Below, one piece after another: positions 35,035 to 45,200 of a stretch of 64,000 nt of DNA. Source of the stretch: Aquipluma nitroreducens (GTDB taxonomy: Bacteria > Bacteroidota > Bacteroidia > Bacteroidales > Prolixibacteraceae). Position 1 is the first letter of the stretch, and each line of letters opens with the position of its first letter. The notes below the pieces were generated by a model. That model searched no databases and was not told the origin of the DNA. It saw nothing but the letters and a program-made list of their open reading frames with translations. A program made the position numbers and the translations under genes. The DNA lies in NCBI RefSeq assembly GCF_009689585.1, contig NZ_AP018694.1:4641501-4705500 (forward strand), given 5' to 3'.

Positions 35035-35257
35035 TTTTCGCCATGAAGTGGCAGTATTACCTAGCCCAAGGCAATGTCTTGGGGTGATAAGTGGAATATC
35101 AAAAATTCGTTTGAAAGAAAATGGAATTGAATACGATGAGGAATATTTGTGGACATAAATTTTATGTTGTCCCTTCAGGGCGAACAATCTTTTGGATCAT
35201 ATAAACCCAAGGCGTTGCCATTGGGTTAGGATATAATAGGCTTTCAGCCCGAAAAAG
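35035..35257 (+). mobile_element. Internally deleted copy of the IS200-like/REP element
   Basis: Carries the same left end (hairpins at 35040-35052 and 35065-35083) and the same right end (CCCTTCAGGG, then CCCAAGGCG...TTGGG, then GGCTTTCAGCC) as the intact element at 35327-35990, but only 65 bp of transposase sequence remain. It is a MITE-like derivative in direct tandem with the parent. Confidence 0.75.
35094..35158 (+). pseudogene. C-terminal remnant of an IS200-like transposase
   Basis: The last 15 codons (K-E-N-G-I-E-Y-D-E-E-Y-L-W-T) differ at one residue from the intact transposase at 35440-35892; a 2-bp insertion just before them shifts the frame. Confidence 0.85.
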
Positions 35258-35326
35258 TTAGCCGATGAAGATGGCTGTGGTTCAATATATGAGTAACAAA
35301 GAAAATAAACCGAACTGTCAATGTGT

Positions 35327-35990
35327 GTTTTCGCCACGAAGTGGCAGAATAATCTAGCCCAAGGCAACGCCTTGGGGAAAATGAGAAAGATAACAAGTCG
35401 TCCTGAAAGGACAATATGTAAAATTATAAATTTAATGATATGTCACAATCATTATCGAAATTGTATATCCATTGTATCTTTCATGTAAAAAATAACACGT
35501 GTTTAATAAGACCGGAAGATGAAAATGAATTGTATGCCTATATTGGTGGTGTCCTAAAATTATCAAAATCAATTCCGGTTCAAATTAATGGAACGGGAGA
35601 TCATATTCATGTGCTATGTATTATGTCCAAAAATATTTCGTTAGCAAATTTATTGGAAGACATAAAACGAAACAGTAGCCGGTGGATAAAGACAAAAGAC
35701 AATTATTATCTGAATTTTGCATGGCAAGGGGGTTATTCTGGATATTCAGTAAGTCAATCAAAAGTTGAGGTGGTTAATAGGTACATTGAAAATCAAAAGG
35801 AACATCATAAACATCAAACTTTTAAAGAAGAATATCTCCAATTTCTGAAGGAAAATGGAATCGAATACAATGAAGAATACTTATGGACTTAAATTTATGT
35901 TGCCCTTTCAGGGCGATAATCTGATTGGTAATTTAGAACCCAAGGCGTCGCCGTTGGGCTAGGATATAATGGGCTTTCAGCCCGAAATAG
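35327..35990 (+). mobile_element. Intact IS200-like/RAYT element with palindromic ends
   Basis: Left end: GCCAC-GAA-GTGGC (35333), CCCAAGGC-AAC-GCCTTGGG (35358) and GTCCT-GAA-AGGAC (35400). Right end: GCCCT-TTC-AGGGC (35902), CCCAAGGCG...GTTGGG (35939) and GGGCT-TTC-AGCCC (35971). The palindromes bracket a single transposase gene, as in REP/RAYT systems and IS200 elements, which recognise terminal hairpins rather than inverted repeats. It lies between the glycosyltransferase and DUF4922 genes and ends 8 bp before the latter. Confidence 0.75.
35440..35892 (+). CDS. IS200-like / REP-associated tyrosine transposase
   Basis: 150 residues of the Y1_Tnp (HUH) family. HUH motif G-D-H-I-H (H55, H57), and the probable catalytic tyrosine Y115 in V-N-R-Y-I-E-N-Q-K-E-H-H. 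Such enzymes nick single-stranded DNA next to hairpins and move by a peel-and-paste route. The reading frame is intact and the palindromes around it are well formed, so it may be active. A second, deleted copy sits just upstream. It interrupts what looks like a continuous operon without reading-frame damage to neighbours. Confidence 0.92.
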   Translation: MSQSLSKLYIHCIFHVKNNTCLIRPEDENELYAYIGGVLKLSKSIPVQINGTGDHIHVLCIMSKNISLANLLEDIKRNSSRWIKTKDNYYLNFAWQGGYSGYSVSQSKVEVVNRYIENQKEHHKHQTFKEEYLQFLKENGIEYNEEYLWT

Positions 35991-35997
35991 TAAAAAT

Positions 35998-36987
35998 ATG
36001 GATCAATTGCTTGATATCATTAAAAAAACGAATAAATCTGTAACTCAGGTTCTTCAGGAGTTTGTTGAGGCTGAAAAGTTAATGTGGCCTTTGGCTGCTG
36101 CAAACTATAAAGGATTGGAAAAGGTTGAAGAGAAAAGTTTTCAGTTCGATGGGTTTCAGGTCATGGCGCAATTTAATCCAGAGCGGATGCGGTCTTCGGT
36201 GGCAGAGGTTGATAAACAGTCGATTGCTGCACGCAAGTGCTTTTTGTGTTCCGAAAACCGACCTTCGGAGCAGGATGCCATTGCTTTTGGTGATGATTTC
36301 CTGATTTTGGTTAATCCGTTCCCGATATTTAAAAACCATTTCACCATTTCCTGTAACCGGCACATCGATCAGCGATTTATCCCCAACGTAAAAACATTGC
36401 TCGAACTGGCGAAAGCAATGGAACGTTTTACTGTATTTTACAATGGCCCGGAATGCGGAGCTTCTGCCCCTGACCACTTGCATTTTCAGGCTGGTGAAAG
36501 CGGTTTTATGCCAATTTCTGAAGATTTCGGACGACTGAAACACACGGCCCGAAAGCTATATTCGAATGACCAAACGGAAGTATGGGCGTTCGATAACTAT
36601 CTCCGGAAGATGATTTCGATTGAAACCAATTCGATGGAAGAAGCTTTGAAGGTAATTGATATTTACTATAAGCATTTTGCTGCCATGCAAACGGACAAGG
36701 TTGAACCGATGATGAATGTGCTTTGTTCTTTTTCTGATGGCAAATGGACGATTCATCTTTTTCCACGGAAAGCGCACCGGCCAACTCATTTTTACGAGGA
36801 GGGCGAAAAGCAGATATTGATAAGTCCCGGATCTGTTGATTTTGGCGGGGTTTTTATTCTGCCACGCCGAGAAGATTTTGACAAGATCAGCAAAGAAAAT
36901 ATCGTTGATATTTTGGCTCAGGTCTGTGTTAATCAGGATGTGTTTCTGGAATTGACTGAGAAAATCAGAAATGACCTAAACTCATAA
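35998..36987 (+). CDS. DUF4922 family protein, HIT-like nucleotidyltransferase fold
   Basis: 329 residues, cytoplasmic. The C-F-L-C pair (81-84) followed by N-R-P-x-E-Q, then N-P-F-P-I-F-K-N-H-F-T-I and the histidine motif P-D-H-L-H-F-Q (H160, H162), correspond to HIT-superfamily proteins such as GDP-L-galactose phosphorylase or ATP adenylyltransferase. DUF4922 occurs in Bacteroidota, often near peptidoglycan-processing genes (from memory). It may phosphorolyse or activate a nucleotide sugar derived from salvaged amino sugars; no direct evidence. Four bp before the next small membrane protein gene. Confidence 0.78.
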   Translation: MDQLLDIIKKTNKSVTQVLQEFVEAEKLMWPLAAANYKGLEKVEEKSFQFDGFQVMAQFNPERMRSSVAEVDKQSIAARKCFLCSENRPSEQDAIAFGDDFLILVNPFPIFKNHFTISCNRHIDQRFIPNVKTLLELAKAMERFTVFYNGPECGASAPDHLHFQAGESGFMPISEDFGRLKHTARKLYSNDQTEVWAFDNYLRKMISIETNSMEEALKVIDIYYKHFAAMQTDKVEPMMNVLCSFSDGKWTIHLFPRKAHRPTHFYEEGEKQILISPGSVDFGGVFILPRREDFDKISKENIVDILAQVCVNQDVFLELTEKIRNDLNS

Positions 36988-36991
36988 TAAA

Positions 36992-37456
36992 ATGATTATC
37001 ACGAACAAACTTGATAAATCGTTTGGGCCGGTAGGATCTTTCTCCGGAATTATTGTGTTTGTAGCTGGTTTGGCAACCGTCTATTTTTCATTATTCGCGT
37101 TAATTTTAGTTTTGACCGGAGCATTTGTGGGGTTCACTTATTCCAGTGCAGAAATTGATTTTACCGGGAAAAGGGTTCGGTTTTTGAATAATCTTTTCGG
37201 AATTATAAAAACAGGATATTGGGTGAATGTAAAACCCGATATGAAGATTAGGATCGCGAAATGCAGAAAAACATGGAGAAGTTACAGCGGCGGCAATCGT
37301 GAATTGGGCATCACAAATGAAGATTACAGGTTGATCCTCTGTAATTCATCAGGAAGAAAGTTGATGCCGATTAAAAAAACTGAAAATCTGGTTTCTGCAA
37401 AAGCAGAACTTGAAGCAATTTGCAGCCAATTGGAAATTAAATCTATTGAAAAATGA
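36992..37456 (+). CDS. Small membrane protein of unknown function
   Basis: 154 residues. Two adjacent hydrophobic segments (about 15-55) and a cytoplasmic beta-rich remainder with W-R-S-Y-S-G-G-N-R-E-L. Shape resembles PH-like membrane proteins, but I cannot assign a family. Its stop codon overlaps the start of the serine hydrolase gene (ATGA, 4 bp), so the two are translationally coupled. Confidence 0.75.
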   Translation: MIITNKLDKSFGPVGSFSGIIVFVAGLATVYFSLFALILVLTGAFVGFTYSSAEIDFTGKRVRFLNNLFGIIKTGYWVNVKPDMKIRIAKCRKTWRSYSGGNRELGITNEDYRLILCNSSGRKLMPIKKTENLVSAKAELEAICSQLEIKSIEK

Positions 37457-39402
37457 AGTCAATCACTATAAGATCAATTTCTCACCCAACTTATTCGCTT
37501 CGTATCGGATTAGTTCTTCTTTTCCTATCAGTTTTTCCCGTCTTCGGTGGCGCTTTGGCTTCATGCAACTGGGCTAAAAACCAATCAGATCCGGAAGCCG
37601 AACTGCAAAAAAGGCGACAGATTGAAGCTTCATTGACCTTGCTCGAAAACAGAAATAACCTCATTCCGTTTGACCGGCTTGATACACTTACTATTGCAGC
37701 GCTTTCAGTGGGTGATAGTATTCCAACCGAATTTCAGCACATGCTGGCCAATTACATGAAGGTTGATTTTTATAACCTTCCGAAGCAGTTCACCGCCAAA
37801 GATTTAACCGAACTGACAACCAATTTGAAAAAATATAACCTGGTGATTGCTGGAATTCACTCTATTCAAAAAAGTGAATTGAAGGGTGCCGACGATAGTT
37901 GGAATGGGTTTGAGCAACTGAACGACTATTTAATTCGCGAAAAAACTTCGGTCGTTTGCTATTTCTGCGATCCGAAATTAGCCAGTGAAGTGAAGTCGTT
38001 TGGTAAACCTGCTGGTTTAATTATGGCTTTTCAAAATGACAGCCTGACCCAGTCGCTTGCTGCTCAAATGATATTCGGAGGTACAGGCGCAAAAGGTAAA
38101 CTTCAATTTGACGTTTGGAAAGATTATCATACAGGAGATGGCATTTTGATTGAAAAGGCCGTGAGATTAAAATATACGATACCCGAAGAAGTAGGAATAA
38201 AAACATCAGAGTTGCAAAATCCAATTGATTCGATTGTAAACGATGCTTTGGATAAAAAAGCATTTCCGGGTTGTAATGTTTTGGTGGCTAAAGATGGTGA
38301 GATAATCTTCCGCAAAGCGTATGGCTACGAGACTTTTGAAAGGCAAATGCCGGCTCATCCCGACGATATTTACGATTTGGCTTCGGTAACTAAAATCAGC
38401 GGCGGACTGCCCGGAATCCTGAAATTGTACGACGAAAGAAAGATTGAATTGGACAAGCCTGTTGCCAACTATTACCCCGATTGGAAAAGCAGTTCGTCAC
38501 ACAAATCAGATAAATCGAATGTGACCGTTCGTGAATTATATACTCATCAATCGGGGTTGGTTCCATTTATCAGTTTTTATAAAACGACGATAAAAGATGG
38601 AAAACCATCGCCGGAATGGTACACAACAACCGCCGACGAACAACATCCGCTTTGTGTGGCTCAGGGAATGTATCTCGATAAAAAGTTCCTGAGATTGGTA
38701 ACCGATACCATCCGAAAAGTGCCCCTGAAAACCCGTGGCAAATATGTGTATAGCGATCTCCCGTTGGTAATTACGCCACAGATTGTGAAAAATATTTCCG
38801 GAATTGATTTCCGGGAGTTTGTTGAAAGTAATTTTTACAGACCATTGGGCGCTTCAGAATTAACTTATTTGCCTTTGCAGAAATTCTCGCGCGATCGGAT
38901 TGTTCCTACTGAGAATGATCAGTATTACCGTTTTCAGTTGTTACAAGGGACTGTTCACGATGAATCGGCTGCTGTTTTGGGCGGAATTTCGGGTAATGCC
39001 GGATTGTTTGCATCGGCCAACGATTTGGCAAAACTGATGGAGATGTACCTCCAGCTGGGATTGTACGGCGGAAAGCAATATGTGAGTGAAGCCACAATGA
39101 AAGAATTTACCCGGGTTCAGTTCCCCAAGAGTGATAACCGTCGTGGACTGATTTTCGATAAGCCAGCACTCGACAATAAAAGGGTGAAAACTAAAGATGC
39201 TTACCCTTGCGCGGAAGCGAGTGACGAAAGTTTTGGGCATTCTGGCTATACCGGAACCTTTGTTTGGATGGATCCCAAATACAATTTGTTGTATATTTTC
39301 CTTTCAAATAGGGTTTGTCCAACCCGCGAAAACACTCTGATCAGCGACCTAAATGTGCGCACTAAAATATTATCAGCTATTTATAAGAGTTTTGGAAAGT
39401 AA
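37453..39402 (+). CDS. Serine hydrolase (beta-lactamase fold) with GH3-C-like N-terminus
   Basis: 649 residues. N-terminal signal with a possible lipobox L-A-S-C (C38). Residues about 55-225 resemble the C-terminal domain of GH3 enzymes (A-S-L-T-L-L-E-N-R-N-N-L-I-P, then I-F-G-G-T-G-A-K-G-K-L-Q-F-D-V), while the GH3 TIM barrel that would precede it is absent. Residues about 245-645 are a class-C beta-lactamase/esterase-like domain with S311-V-T-K314 and Y-S-D. In this phylum NagZ-type GH3 proteins fused to such a serine hydrolase are known; this one seems to have kept only the accessory GH3 part. A DD- or LD-acting peptidase or esterase on peptidoglycan is likely. Confidence 0.83.
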   Translation: MKSITIRSISHPTYSLRIGLVLLFLSVFPVFGGALASCNWAKNQSDPEAELQKRRQIEASLTLLENRNNLIPFDRLDTLTIAALSVGDSIPTEFQHMLANYMKVDFYNLPKQFTAKDLTELTTNLKKYNLVIAGIHSIQKSELKGADDSWNGFEQLNDYLIREKTSVVCYFCDPKLASEVKSFGKPAGLIMAFQNDSLTQSLAAQMIFGGTGAKGKLQFDVWKDYHTGDGILIEKAVRLKYTIPEEVGIKTSELQNPIDSIVNDALDKKAFPGCNVLVAKDGEIIFRKAYGYETFERQMPAHPDDIYDLASVTKISGGLPGILKLYDERKIELDKPVANYYPDWKSSSSHKSDKSNVTVRELYTHQSGLVPFISFYKTTIKDGKPSPEWYTTTADEQHPLCVAQGMYLDKKFLRLVTDTIRKVPLKTRGKYVYSDLPLVITPQIVKNISGIDFREFVESNFYRPLGASELTYLPLQKFSRDRIVPTENDQYYRFQLLQGTVHDESAAVLGGISGNAGLFASANDLAKLMEMYLQLGLYGGKQYVSEATMKEFTRVQFPKSDNRRGLIFDKPALDNKRVKTKDAYPCAEASDESFGHSGYTGTFVWMDPKYNLLYIFLSNRVCPTRENTLISDLNVRTKILSAIYKSFGK

Positions 39403-39425
39403 TTAGTCACTTTTTGAGTATTACC

Positions 39426-40661
39426 ATGAAGAACAAAGTCGTTTTCTTGTTTGCTATATTTCTATTCCTGACAACTTTCGCTTTTGGAGCATCAAATGTG
39501 AAAACAGGCATTGAGGTACTTCGCGAAAGTGGTTTTAAAATATTACAGGGGAAACGTGTTGGCTTAATTACCAACCCAACTGGCGTTGATTCACAATTAA
39601 AGTCAACTGTTGATATCCTGAATGAAGCTTCCGGAGTGAAGTTGGTTGCCCTTTATGGCCCGGAACATGGTGTTCGTGGCGATGTTTATGCTGGCGACAA
39701 GGTAGAGACGACAATTGACCGACAGACTGGAGTGCCTGTTTATTCTCTCTACGGAAAAACTAGGAAGCCGACTGCCGAAATGTTGAAAGATGTTGACGTG
39801 CTGGTTTACGACATTCAGGATATAGGTTGCCGTTCGTACACGTTCATCAGCACAATGGGGCTGGCCATGGAAGCTGCCGCCGAAAATAACATTGAACTGG
39901 TTGTTCTCGATCGCCCCAATCCCATTGGCGGACTGAAAGTGGAAGGAAATATCACCGAAGATAAATTTGTTTCGTTTGTTAGCCAATTTAAAATTCCATA
40001 CCTCTACGGGCTTACTTGCGGCGAATTGGCAAAAATGCTGAACGGAGAAAAAATGCTTGATAAACAGTGTAAATTGACCGTTGTGCCCATGAAAGGCTGG
40101 AAGCGAAACATGACTTTTGATCAGACCAAATTGCCTTGGGTTTTGACATCACCGCATGTTCCGCACGCAACATCGGCTTATTATTATGCTGCATCGGGCA
40201 TTTTAGGCGAGTTCAGTTTTATGTCGATAGGAGTGGGCTACACGCTTCCTTTTCAGATTTTCGCCAAAGATTCGATTGATGGATCAGCACTATCGAAACG
40301 ATTGAACGACTTGCATTTGCCGGGCGTTTTGTTTCGTCCCATATTCCTGAAACCATATTATGCCGTTGGGCAAGGTAAAAACTATTCAGGAGTACAATTT
40401 TACCTGACCGATTATAAAAAGGTACGGTTGACCGAAATCCAGTTTTACGTGATGCAAGAAATGGCTAACCTGTATCCTGATAAAAAATGTTTTGGTGCGG
40501 CAACCGAGAATCGTTTCGACATGTTTGACAAAGTTTGCGGATCAGATCAAATCAGGTTACTGATGTCGAAAAATATGAAGGTGGATGACATGCTCGCTTA
40601 TTGGCGTAAGGACGAAACCGCATTTCGGAAGCTTTCGATGAAATATTGGTTGTACAAATAA
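39426..40661 (+). CDS. namZ: Exo-beta-N-acetylmuramidase NamZ (GH171), first copy
   Basis: 411 residues from the ATG at 39426; an upstream TTG at 39414 is less likely. Signal peptide M-K-N-K-V-V-F-L-F-A...F-A-F-G-A. DUF1343/NamZ motifs: G-L-I-T-N-P-T-G-V-D, L-Y-G-P-E-H-G-V-R-G, Y-S-L-Y-G, V-Y-D-I-Q-D-I-G-C-R-S-Y-T and L-D-R-P-N-P-I-G-G. B. subtilis NamZ removes MurNAc from the non-reducing end of peptidoglycan chains, the first enzyme of this specificity. Located 23 bp after the serine hydrolase gene and followed by a second copy, so MurNAc release in the periplasm feeds murK/murQ. Confidence 0.93.
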   Translation: MKNKVVFLFAIFLFLTTFAFGASNVKTGIEVLRESGFKILQGKRVGLITNPTGVDSQLKSTVDILNEASGVKLVALYGPEHGVRGDVYAGDKVETTIDRQTGVPVYSLYGKTRKPTAEMLKDVDVLVYDIQDIGCRSYTFISTMGLAMEAAAENNIELVVLDRPNPIGGLKVEGNITEDKFVSFVSQFKIPYLYGLTCGELAKMLNGEKMLDKQCKLTVVPMKGWKRNMTFDQTKLPWVLTSPHVPHATSAYYYAASGILGEFSFMSIGVGYTLPFQIFAKDSIDGSALSKRLNDLHLPGVLFRPIFLKPYYAVGQGKNYSGVQFYLTDYKKVRLTEIQFYVMQEMANLYPDKKCFGAATENRFDMFDKVCGSDQIRLLMSKNMKVDDMLAYWRKDETAFRKLSMKYWLYK

Positions 40662-40683
40662 ATGTATATTAAAAGCTGTGGTT

Positions 40684-41880
40684 ATGAAATTACTTCGATC
40701 ATCCATTTGTGTTTTCGTACTTGTGCTAGTTGTAGTTGCTGCATCGGCACAAACCGGAATTAAAACTGGAGCTGAACAAACCGAAAAATACCTTCCCTTG
40801 CTGAAAGGCAAACGGGTTGCCATTGTTGCCAATCAGACTTCAGTTATTGGGAAAACATTGGTGGTTGATAGTTTAAAATCGTTGAAAATAAATATTGTAA
40901 AGATTTTTGGTCCTGAACATGGATTTCGCGGGACAGCTAGCGCTGGCGCTGTTGTTGCTGATAGCGTGGATGCCAAAACCGGAATTCGGGAAATTTCGCT
41001 TTACGGTAAAAAGAACAAACCCTCGAAAGCCGATCTGGCCGACGTCGATCTGGTAATTTTTGATATTCAGGATGTAGGTGCTAGATTTTACACATACATC
41101 AACCTTTTGGCAAAGGTGATGGAATCGTGTGCCGAAAACAGCAAGGAGTTGCTCATTCTGGATCGGCCAAATCCAAATGGGTTCAGCGTTGACGGCCCGA
41201 TTTTGGATATGAAGTTGAAATCAGGAATCGGTATGTTTCCGATTCCGATAACACATGGAATGACCATTGGTGAATTGGCTCAAATGTATAATGGCGAAGG
41301 TTGGCTGGCGAATCGTGAGAAATGTAAGATTAAAGTGATCCGGGTAGCCAATTATTCGCACGATATGGAATATGTATTACCAATTGCGCCTTCTCCAAAT
41401 TTGAATAGCCAACAATCGATACTCTTGTATCCATCGTTGTGTTTGTTCGAAGGTACGATAATCAGTCAGGGTAGGGGAACTCATTTCCCTTTTACCGTGC
41501 TTGGCAATCCTGATTTGAAAGGGAAATACGAATTTTCCTTCACACCGGTCAGCATTAAAGGAATGAGTGAAACACCGTTACATCAGAATAAAGTCTGTTA
41601 TGGCATTGATTTAAGGAAATATGACACTGTCGAGCTTCGTAAGACCGGTCAAATAAATCTTTCGTGGATTATCGATATGTATCAGGCATACCCGTTTAAA
41701 GAAAAATTCTTCGATTATAAACAGAGCAACCAAATGGGAAATTTCGATAAACTCGCCGGGGTTACAGCCTTGAAAGAGCTGATTATTGCCGGGAAATCTG
41801 AAAAGGAAATCCGAAATTCCTGGAAACCGGAATTAGCCGAGTTCAAAATACTTCGCAAAAAGTACTTGTTATACAAGTAG
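40684..41880 (+). CDS. namZ: Exo-beta-N-acetylmuramidase NamZ (GH171), second copy
   Basis: 398 residues from the ATG at 40684 (a GTG lies 6 bp upstream). Sec signal ending A-A-S-A-Q. Same motif set as the preceding gene (A-I-V-A-N-Q-T-S-V, F-G-P-E-H-G-F-R-G, L-Y-G-K, F-D-I-Q-D-V-G-A-R-F-Y-T, L-D-R-P-N-P-N-G) but clearly diverged, so an old duplication with possible split of specificity (for example lactyl-amidated versus free MurNAc ends). Twenty-two bp after the first copy. Last gene of the plus-strand operon before the susC promoter. Confidence 0.92.
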   Translation: MKLLRSSICVFVLVLVVVAASAQTGIKTGAEQTEKYLPLLKGKRVAIVANQTSVIGKTLVVDSLKSLKINIVKIFGPEHGFRGTASAGAVVADSVDAKTGIREISLYGKKNKPSKADLADVDLVIFDIQDVGARFYTYINLLAKVMESCAENSKELLILDRPNPNGFSVDGPILDMKLKSGIGMFPIPITHGMTIGELAQMYNGEGWLANREKCKIKVIRVANYSHDMEYVLPIAPSPNLNSQQSILLYPSLCLFEGTIISQGRGTHFPFTVLGNPDLKGKYEFSFTPVSIKGMSETPLHQNKVCYGIDLRKYDTVELRKTGQINLSWIIDMYQAYPFKEKFFDYKQSNQMGNFDKLAGVTALKELIIAGKSEKEIRNSWKPELAEFKILRKKYLLYK

Positions 41881-41990
41881 CAATCAGTTTAGCAATTTAA
41901 ATATGTTTGAAAATATAATCTCATGTTTGTGAGGTTGTAAGTAGCATATAATCAGTAGTATGTGCGCTGTGTTTTTATTCATATCTTAAA

Positions 41991-42003
41991 ATTGGTATTA
42001 CAT
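41991..42003 (+). promoter_or_regulatory. Operator-like site and -33 region of the first susC
   Basis: ATTGGTATTACAT. The TTG is followed 21 nt later by TATATTTT, a -7-like box. The same 13 bases at almost the same distance from the start (about 210 nt) precede the second susC. The remaining 41881-42213 gap contains an AT-rich leader with no gene I can support. Confidence 0.5.
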
Positions 42004-42213
42004 GTGACAAAAACATATATTTTTTCGAAATTAATTTTTAATTTTATGTCGTTGTCAGTTAATTGCCTGATTCTATTTATGTATGCTGAATGTATAGGAT
42101 GTCTATTTTCTTGTTTGTGTAATATATGTATGACAAATGATGAGCTATAGACTTTATAAGATTTTTTTTAATACCTAATTTCTATTTCTAAATGTAATTT
42201 TAACCTGTTTGTT

Positions 42214-45200
42214 ATGAAAAAAACGGTAGTATTAATCTTTATTTTGTGTATGATTGTCCAGTTGACAATGGCACAAAAACGGTCAGTTTCCGGAGTAATT
42301 CGGGAAAAATCGACCAACGAAACGCTTCCTGGTGTTTCGGTTCTTGAGAAAGGAACTAAAAATGGAACCATTACTAATGTTGACGGCAAGTATGAAATTT
42401 CTGTTAACGAAGGAGCAACCTTGGTTGTTAGTTACATTGGTTTGAAGACTCAGGAAGTGAAAGTGGGCAATTCTTCTACAATTAATGTTAATCTTGAATC
42501 GTCGGTTGAACAAATTGATGAAATTGAGGTAAGAGTTGGTTATGGAAGCCAAAAGAAAGCAAATCTTACTGGTGCTGTGGCTAATGTCGATACAAAGGAG
42601 CTGGAAGCCAGGCCTATCGCCGACGTTGGTCGTGGTCTTCAGGGTATGACCCCCGGACTAAGTGTAGTAATTCCAAGTGGTGAAATTGGATCAGACCCAA
42701 TCATGAAGATTCGCGGTCAGTTCGGTTCTCTAAAGGGAGGAGCTTCTCCATTGATTCTGTTGGATAACGTCGAAATTCCATCCATTCAGATGGTTAATCC
42801 TGATGATATTGAATCAATTTCGGTATTGAAAGATGCTGCATCTTCATCTATTTACGGAGCAAAAGCGGCATTTGGTGTAATCCTGATTACCTCTAAAAAA
42901 GGAGCTAAAACTGAAAGTGTAAATGTTTCATATTCAGGAAACCTTTCTTTTCAAAACATTTCCAAGAAAATGGAAATGGGCGGAATTGATGCTTTGGAAT
43001 ATTCTGTAAGCGCTTTCGAGCGTGTTGGTGGTACTGTGGCTGGTGCATTTTGGCAAGTTACACGCGAAGGTTATGAAAAGGCAAAAGTGTGGCAGCAGAA
43101 ATATGCAGGTGTTGTAAAACCTAACGATCCGATGTTATATGGACGCGACTGGTATGTTGATGCAAATGGTCGTAAGATTGGCTTGAGAACCTATGATCCT
43201 TATGATTATATGATTAAGGAATGGACCCCAACTCAGACTCATAACCTTTCGGTAAACGGTAGAAGTGGAAAGACTGATTATAACATTGGGTTTGGATATT
43301 TGGATCAAACTGGTATGATTAAACCAGCAAAGAAGGATGATTTTAAACGTTATAATGGATCGATTCGTGTTGGTACCGACGTGACGAACTGGTTACGTGT
43401 TACTGCTGGTGCGATGTATTCGAAACGTAATAAGCAATATGCATATGCTACGAGCTCAACTACCGCTGATCCATGGTTGTATTTATATCGTTGGTCGGCA
43501 CTCTATCCAATGACGACCGAAGACGGTGATCCACTCAGAAGTCCTGCATTTGAGATGGCTGCAGCCAATACTGCATTTCAGGAAACAAACTATACTAGTC
43601 TGAATGGTGGAGTGGTTATTACTCCTTTGAAAGACTGGAAAATCAATTTTGATTATACACATGCTAATCAGGAGTACATTACCAAGAGACCTGGAACACG
43701 TTTTACAGCCCGCGATACATGGTCTTCAGCAATTGCTAAAAATGATGCCAATGGTAACCGAATTTATATGAATGATGCTGGCGAAGTGGTTAATTCAACT
43801 GATCCAGGAGCAATGGCTGCTTACCAGTTAGCTATGTCAACTTATACCGGAATTGGCGCAAATCCTGATCACGTATATCGTTACGCAAAAAATGATCAGT
43901 GGAATACGACTAACCTGAATACCACCTATGATTTGACAGTGAATGATTTTCATAAATTCAAATTTATGGCCGGTATGAATAGTGTGAGTTGGGTAAATGC
44001 TTACAATTGGACACAGACTACTCAATTGGTTGATTACACAAACCCACAATTCGACCTTGCTTATGGGACGCAAACTGGTAGTGGTGGTGAATATTGGGAA
44101 TCTCAATTGGGTTTCTTTGGTCGTGTAAACTATAGCTATAAGGAAAAATACCTATTGGAAGGTAACTTGAGGTACGATGGGACTTCCAAATTTCCGACTG
44201 CAATGAAGTGGCGTTATTTCCCTTCATTCTCATTGGGATGGCGTATAAATGAAGAAACCTGGATGGAATGGTCTAAATCGTTTTTAAGTGCATTGAAAGC
44301 CCGTGGATCATGGGGAACTATTGGTGACCAATCGGTTCCTGGATCTCTTTATGTTCCAACAATGACTGGAGCGACTAACAACTGGTTAGTTGGAGGTGCG
44401 AGAGTTTATCAATTTGGTACACCAGGTGCTGTTTCTTCTTCAGTTACCTGGCAGGATATTACTACTCTTGATTTAGGACTTGACGCCCGCATGTTTAACA
44501 GTGAACTTGGCGCTTCGTTCGACTGGTACAGACGTGACACAGAAAACATGATTGTGCCTTTGGAAGGTATTCCTGTCACTTATGGCACCGGCGCTCCACA
44601 GAGCAACTACGGTTCATTGAGAACAAATGGTATTGAGGTTCAGTTAGATTACAATCACCGTTTCAAAAATGGTATTGGTATTAATTTGGTCGCCACTTTG
44701 GCCGATTCGAAAACAACAATTACAAAATATGGTACAACCAATAGCATCGACAATTGGTATGTTGGTAAAACTTACGGAGAAATCTGGGGATATGAAACCG
44801 ACAGGTTGTATCAAAAAAGTGATTTTTCATACGATAGCGCTGGTAAATTAATTAAAGTAACCTCTAAAGACGGTTATAAGGTAAATCAATTGGCAGATGC
44901 TAATTCAGCTACTCAGGGAAGACTTCAGGCTGGTAATTTTGTATTTGGCCCTGGCGATGTTAAGTTCAAAGATTTAAATGGCGATGGTGTTATTAATCCA
45001 GGTAATCGGTTGATCAAAAATGCAAATGGCGATCCTGATTATGGCGATTTAAAAGTAATTGGAAACAATACTCCACGTTATGAATACAGTTTCCGTGCTG
45101 GCATGGATTATAAAGGATTTGATGCTTCAATCTTTATTCAGGGCGTTGGGAAACGCGATGTTTGGGGCGATGGATTCCTTGCCATTCCTGGCTATAATTC

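Noticed and set aside
41962-42150. A 62-codon frame with seven cysteines in the susC leader
   Set aside because: The cysteines come from TGT/TGC in a T-rich stretch; the equivalent leader of the second susC has no such frame, and no hairpin follows it.
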